DNA from: Trebonia sp036509215
Lineage (GTDB): Bacteria; Actinomycetota; Actinomycetes; Streptosporangiales; Streptosporangiaceae
Assembly (NCBI GenBank): GCA_036509215.1
Contig: DATCGA010000618.1
Coordinates: 1 to 16,955, forward strand
Direction of reading: 5' to 3'
DNA length: 16,955 bases
In this document: piece after piece, positions 13,332 through 16,955 of the stretch
How positions within the stretch are numbered: the stretch's first letter is position 1
How the letters are laid out: every line of letters begins with the position of its first letter
Position numbers and translations under genes: made by a program
Notes under the pieces: generated by a model
Database searches by the model: none
Seen by the model: the letters and a program-made list of their open reading frames with translations, nothing else
Told to the model about the DNA's origin: nothing

Positions 13332-14606
13332 GTGCGCGTCGGTAGATTTCTAGGGGTTCTGGCTTGTGCCGGCGGCACCGTGCTCGCGGTCGGCTGCGGC
13401 ACGCAGCACGCATCGGGAGGCAACAGCCAGCCGGTCAGCCTCGCCGCCGCCGTCAGCCGAACCCAAGACCAGACGGCTCGGATCGCCGCCACGATCTCGA
13501 CCCAGACCCAGGGCATGACGGTGTCGTTCACCGAGACCGGATTGTTCGACTTCGCCCGCTCGCGCGGCACGATCACCATGCAGAGCCCGGTCGGCATGAC
13601 GGAGATCTTCCTGCCGCCGACGATGTACATCAAGGTCCCCGCCGCCGTCAGCGGCTCGGGCTCCGACGGGAGCGGGCTGCCGAAGGGAAAGACCTGGGTC
13701 GCCCTGCCGGACGGGGCGGCAGGCGATGCTGCCGACATGGGCGGGATGCTCGGACCGCTTGACGGTGGTGAAGATCCGGCCGGCCTGCTGGCGTCGCTGA
13801 CGGCGGCGTCAAGCAGCGTGACCAAGCTCGGCCCCAGCGTGATCCGGGGGGTGCCGGTGACGGGCTTCTCCTTGAAGATCGACCCGGCGAAGGCCGGGGC
13901 TAAGATCCCCGGCGCGGATCGGGCCGCCGTCGAGGCCTTCCTCAAGAGCTTCGGCACCGCCCAGATCCCGGTGGACGTCTGGGTGGACTCCCAGAATCTG
14001 GTCCGACGGGAGAAGCTGTCGCTGGCGATGCCGACCGGTTCTGGCGCGCCGGCCGGCACGAAGATCACCATGACCACCGACTTCTACGACTTCGGGGTGC
14101 CGGTCCGGATCTCGGCTCCGCCCGCATCGCAGGTCGCCCAGGAATCGCAGTTCATCACCTCAGGCTCTGCCTCCGGCTCCTCCTCTGCCTCCGCCTCCGG
14201 CAGCTCCGCTGGCAGCAGCCCGCCGCCGGTGTCGGGGACGCTGACCCCGAGCCAGACGACCTCGGCCGAGCAGGCGGTCACGGCGTTCTGGGCCGCGCTC
14301 GGCAGCAACAACACCACCGCGGTGGCGGCGAGGGTGCTGCCGGCCCAGCGGTCGTGCGTCGAGTCAAACCTGGGCAGCGGCGGTCCGACCATGACCGTGT
14401 CCGCCCTGCACATCACGTCGGCGGAGCCTGCAGGGAGCTCGGCCGCGACCGTGCGCTTCACGGTCAAGGCGGTGGCAAGCTTCGGCGGGCAGGACGTCCC
14501 CGTCTTCCCCGAGGTGCCGGGCAGCGAGCAGTGGCTGGAGGCGACCGAGGTAGCGGGGCACTGGTACGTCAACATCGATGACACCACCGCCCTCGCCTGC
14601 GGCTAA
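13332..14606 (+). CDS. Lipoprotein with LppX/LprG-like domain and an extra C-terminal domain
   Basis: A 424-residue exported lipoprotein. The N-terminus has Arg residues, a hydrophobic stretch (FLGVLACAGGTVLAV) and a lipobox ending AVGC, so Cys22 would be lipidated. Residues about 35-265 resemble the LppX/LprAFG fold, a half-barrel that carries lipids in mycobacteria: SRTQDQTARIAATISTQ, MQSPVGMTEIFLPPTMYIK, VPVDVWV-type strand IPVDVWVDSQNLVRREKL, and FYDFGVPVRISAPPASQV. A Ser/Ala/Gly linker (277-297) joins a second domain (about 305-424) starting SAEQAVTAFWAALGSNN, probably NTF2-like, with Cys342 and Cys423 possibly bridged. The GTG start has an AAAGGG site seven bases upstream. Ligand unknown. 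Confidence 0.85.
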   Translation: MRVGRFLGVLACAGGTVLAVGCGTQHASGGNSQPVSLAAAVSRTQDQTARIAATISTQTQGMTVSFTETGLFDFARSRGTITMQSPVGMTEIFLPPTMYIKVPAAVSGSGSDGSGLPKGKTWVALPDGAAGDAADMGGMLGPLDGGEDPAGLLASLTAASSSVTKLGPSVIRGVPVTGFSLKIDPAKAGAKIPGADRAAVEAFLKSFGTAQIPVDVWVDSQNLVRREKLSLAMPTGSGAPAGTKITMTTDFYDFGVPVRISAPPASQVAQESQFITSGSASGSSSASASGSSAGSSPPPVSGTLTPSQTTSAEQAVTAFWAALGSNNTTAVAARVLPAQRSCVESNLGSGGPTMTVSALHITSAEPAGSSAATVRFTVKAVASFGGQDVPVFPEVPGSEQWLEATEVAGHWYVNIDDTTALACG

Positions 14607-14635
14607 GGCTTGCCGCGGACCGTTTCCTGAAGCCT
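14606..14635 (+). terminator. Possible hairpin after the lipoprotein gene
   Basis: AGGCTT (14606-14611), starting at the last base of the lipoprotein stop codon, can pair with AAGCCT (14630-14635) around an 18-base loop containing a GGA/TCC pairing. There is no U-tract, so this is a weak terminator candidate, as is common in high-GC genomes. Confidence 0.25.
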
Positions 14636-14731
14636 CCAGGATTACCCCCGAAATGTCAGAGCACGGTGACACACTGCGATTCGAAGGAACCGCGAAAAGC
14701 GTCGGTTTCTGATTGCCCGGGGGAATTGACC

Positions 14732-16955
14732 ATGGTGACGGCGGCGCGAGACATACTGGCCAGGACGTTGGGCGGCGAGGTGAAGAGCGCGTCCAGCGTC
14801 GAGCTGACGGCGGCGCTTGACGACCTGAGCCTGCACGTCGAGGGAATCGGGCGCGTCCGGTTCCCGCTGACGCCCGCGAAGGTGCGCAAGCTCATCGAGT
14901 TCGGCGAGCCGGCCCGGTTCGGGCGGGGCGCGGAGACGCTGACCGACCCGGACGTCCGCGACACCTGGGAGATCCCGAAGCGCCTCGTCAGCGCGGTCTG
15001 GAGCGACACCTCGCTGACGGACATCCTGACGACGGTGAAGGATGAGCTGGGGCTTCCGCACCGCGCCGAGCTGACCGCCGATCTGCACTCGCTCCTGGTC
15101 TACGAGCCGGGTCAGTTCTTCCTCTCGCATCAGGATTCCGAGAAGGACGACTCGATGATCGGCACCCTGGTGGTAACGCTGCCATCGACCTACGCCGGCG
15201 GCGAGCTCATCGTGGAGCGCGACGGCGAGGAGAAGGCGTATCGAGGAACGAGGGCAGCGCTCTCGATCGTCGCCTTCTACGCCGACTGCCGGCACGAAGT
15301 CCTGAAGGTGAAGTCCGGTTACCGGCTCACCCTCACCTATAACCTGCTGCTGCGCGGTGACACCAGCCGCCCGGAGGGCGACGCGGGCACCATCGCCGAG
15401 GTGACAGGCCTCCTCCGCGAGCACTTCGCCACCCCGGCTCCCCGCTACTACCACGGGCCAGCGACCGACACCCCGAACCGTCTCGTCTACCTTCTCGACC
15501 ACGAGTACACGCCCCGCGCGCTGGACTGGGGCAGGCTCAAGGGCGCCGACGCCGACCGAGTCGCACTGCTGCGGGCGGCCGCCGACGACGCCGGCTGCGA
15601 GGCCATCCTCGCGCTGGCCGACATCAGAACGCAGCACGGCGCTTCTGCCTTCGACAGGTACGAATACCCAGGCCGACGCTGGAGGGACGACTATGGCGAC
15701 GGCCACGACAACGATCACGCGCCCGACAGCGAACCTGCGGGCCTCCAGATTCACGAGTTGGTCGACTCCGAGGTCGCGCTCACGCACTGGACCGGGCCGA
15801 CGGGCACCGGTCTGGAGGAAACCTCGCTGTCGGTGGCAGCCTGCGACGTATGCGCGTCTACCCCGACGGACTACCTGAAGCCCCTTGATTCGCAGTACGA
15901 GGGGTATATGGGGAACTACGGCAACACGCTTGACCGCTGGTATCACCGGGCGGCGGTCGTCGTCTGGCCCCGGGCGCTGGCCTTCGCGAACCGGGCGGAG
16001 CCCGCACCCGTCTGGGCTCTCGAACAGCTCGCGGCGATGGCCACGGCAGGCGATGCACCCGGCGCTCGGGCCGCTGCCATGACGCTGGCGCCGTTCTGGG
16101 ACGCCACCGTGCGCAACCGGCTGCCGGGGGACAAGGGCGGCGCCTCGGAGCTCTTCGATAAGGCGTTGCGAGCGGGCCGAGCGGCGGCGGACGAGGCGAG
16201 CGCGATGATGCTGTTGCGCGCGTTCCGGCTCGAGGACCTGACAGCCGCGACCGTGAGCTCGTTCGCGGAGGTCACCAGCCACTATGGCAAGCGCTGGACG
16301 GTAGAGCTGCTTGAGACGTGGTTCGCCGGGAATCAGCGGGTCTGGCCATACGGCGGGTGGGAGCGACCTCAGTGGGTGGCGGAATGGCTGCCCGGCGTGT
16401 GCGAAGGCCTGCACGCCGCCGGCGGTGCCGGCACGGCAGCCGCGCAGCGCCTGGTTGACCTTGCGTGGGAGTGGGCGGAACAGGCAATGCGTCCGGTGCC
16501 CGGCGTGGCATCGCCCAGCCGACGCGATCAGCAGCTCACCAAGCTCGGCGAACCGCTTGCCTCGCTGTTGTCGGCGGCAGCGGCGATCGGGGCGGTCAGC
16601 ACGGTGGACACGATCTCTCACTACGTTCGGAAGCAAGACGACTCCATCGTCGCGCTGGAGATGTCCGCCCTGCGAGCCGCCGCACTGCTGCCACCAGGCA
16701 AGACGGCCCTGCCACGCACGGGGCTTGGCGTGCTGGCCGACGACTGCGCCGGCCGCCTCCGCGCGCGGCTGGAGCGCCCGTTCCGCGCGCACGACGACTG
16801 GTCGATCGAACTGCCCGCCGGCGGCTGTGCCTGTGGTCTGTGCGACGACCTGCGCGGGTTCCTCGCTGACCCGGGCCGACGCACCTTCGAGAGGCGATTC
16901 GCCGAGCAGTTCAGGCAGCATGTGCAGGCCCGGATCGACGGCCTCGAACTGCCCA
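14732..16955 (+). CDS. Large 2-oxoglutarate/Fe(II) oxygenase (prolyl 4-hydroxylase-like), partial at right edge
   Basis: Open for 741 codons without a stop, running off the window. An N-terminal region of about 100 residues leads to a prolyl-4-hydroxylase-like double-stranded beta-helix: LLVYEPGQFFLSHQDSEK with His133 and Asp135 (HxD), TLPSTYAGGELIVE, and RHEVLKVKSGYRLTLTYNL with distal His188 and 2-oxoglutarate-binding Arg198. These complete the iron facial triad plus the co-substrate arginine. Some 540 residues follow, including CDVC (Cys371/374), GNYGNTLDRWYHRAAVVVWPR, long helical stretches, and a cysteine cluster CACGLC at 699-704, possibly metal-binding. Substrate unknown. GGGGGA lies seven bases before the ATG. 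The long antisense frame opposite is a GC shadow. Confidence 0.88.
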   Translation, partial: MVTAARDILARTLGGEVKSASSVELTAALDDLSLHVEGIGRVRFPLTPAKVRKLIEFGEPARFGRGAETLTDPDVRDTWEIPKRLVSAVWSDTSLTDILTTVKDELGLPHRAELTADLHSLLVYEPGQFFLSHQDSEKDDSMIGTLVVTLPSTYAGGELIVERDGEEKAYRGTRAALSIVAFYADCRHEVLKVKSGYRLTLTYNLLLRGDTSRPEGDAGTIAEVTGLLREHFATPAPRYYHGPATDTPNRLVYLLDHEYTPRALDWGRLKGADADRVALLRAAADDAGCEAILALADIRTQHGASAFDRYEYPGRRWRDDYGDGHDNDHAPDSEPAGLQIHELVDSEVALTHWTGPTGTGLEETSLSVAACDVCASTPTDYLKPLDSQYEGYMGNYGNTLDRWYHRAAVVVWPRALAFANRAEPAPVWALEQLAAMATAGDAPGARAAAMTLAPFWDATVRNRLPGDKGGASELFDKALRAGRAAADEASAMMLLRAFRLEDLTAATVSSFAEVTSHYGKRWTVELLETWFAGNQRVWPYGGWERPQWVAEWLPGVCEGLHAAGGAGTAAAQRLVDLAWEWAEQAMRPVPGVASPSRRDQQLTKLGEPLASLLSAAAAIGAVSTVDTISHYVRKQDDSIVALEMSALRAAALLPPGKTALPRTGLGVLADDCAGRLRARLERPFRAHDDWSIELPAGGCACGLCDDLRGFLADPGRRTFERRFAEQFRQHVQARIDGLELP

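Noticed and set aside
14642..16921. A 759-codon minus-strand reading frame
   Set aside because: It lies opposite the oxygenase frame, which has a complete catalytic motif set and a ribosome site. The minus frame is low-complexity Arg/Gly/Ala/Val sequence, as expected from GC-rich antisense.

Overview
This window looks like chromosomal DNA from a high-GC actinomycete. The genus cannot be fixed from sequence alone. The signs are strong GC bias at third codon positions, GTG starts, many probable leaderless transcripts with a TANNNT box 5-8 bases before the start codon, and a tlyA-nadK gene pair arranged as in other actinobacteria. I see no transposase, integrase, CRISPR array, rRNA or tRNA.

Left part (1-6282), mostly housekeeping. 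On the minus strand a small acidic protein gene, tlyA (rRNA 2'-O-methyltransferase) and nadK (NAD kinase) form an operon. An SCP2-domain gene diverges from it. The place downstream of nadK, where recN usually sits, instead holds a short convergent NTF2-like reading frame that looks like a remnant. Then come a histidine phosphatase, cutA (convergent with it), purC (divergent from cutA across 44 bp) and an AlaA-type aminotransferase.

Middle (6283-9485). A leader with strong RNA-folding potential, including a 9-bp helix that covers the ribosome binding site, precedes an ankyrin-repeat gene that is broken in two places. The promoter-like 18-bp element before this leader is also present, identically, upstream of the histidine phosphatase. 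After the ankyrin gene come a DUF1697 protein, an SDR oxidoreductase and a DUF3291 protein.

Right part (9486-16955). A minus-strand conserved hypothetical gene has lost its own stop codon and abuts the DUF3291 gene tail to tail. Then follow a cyclase-family hydrolase (leaderless), a convergent cytochrome P450, a LuxR/NarL-type response regulator missing nearly all its receiver domain, a two-domain LppX/LprG-like lipoprotein, and a large 2-oxoglutarate/Fe(II) oxygenase that runs off the right edge.

Two themes stand out. First, at least three genes, perhaps four, show deletions, frameshifts or missing ends among otherwise intact genes, so the window is a site of gene decay without visible mobile elements. 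Second, the structured leader and the repeated 18-bp promoter element are the best candidates for something undescribed. No complete biosynthetic or defence system is recognisable.
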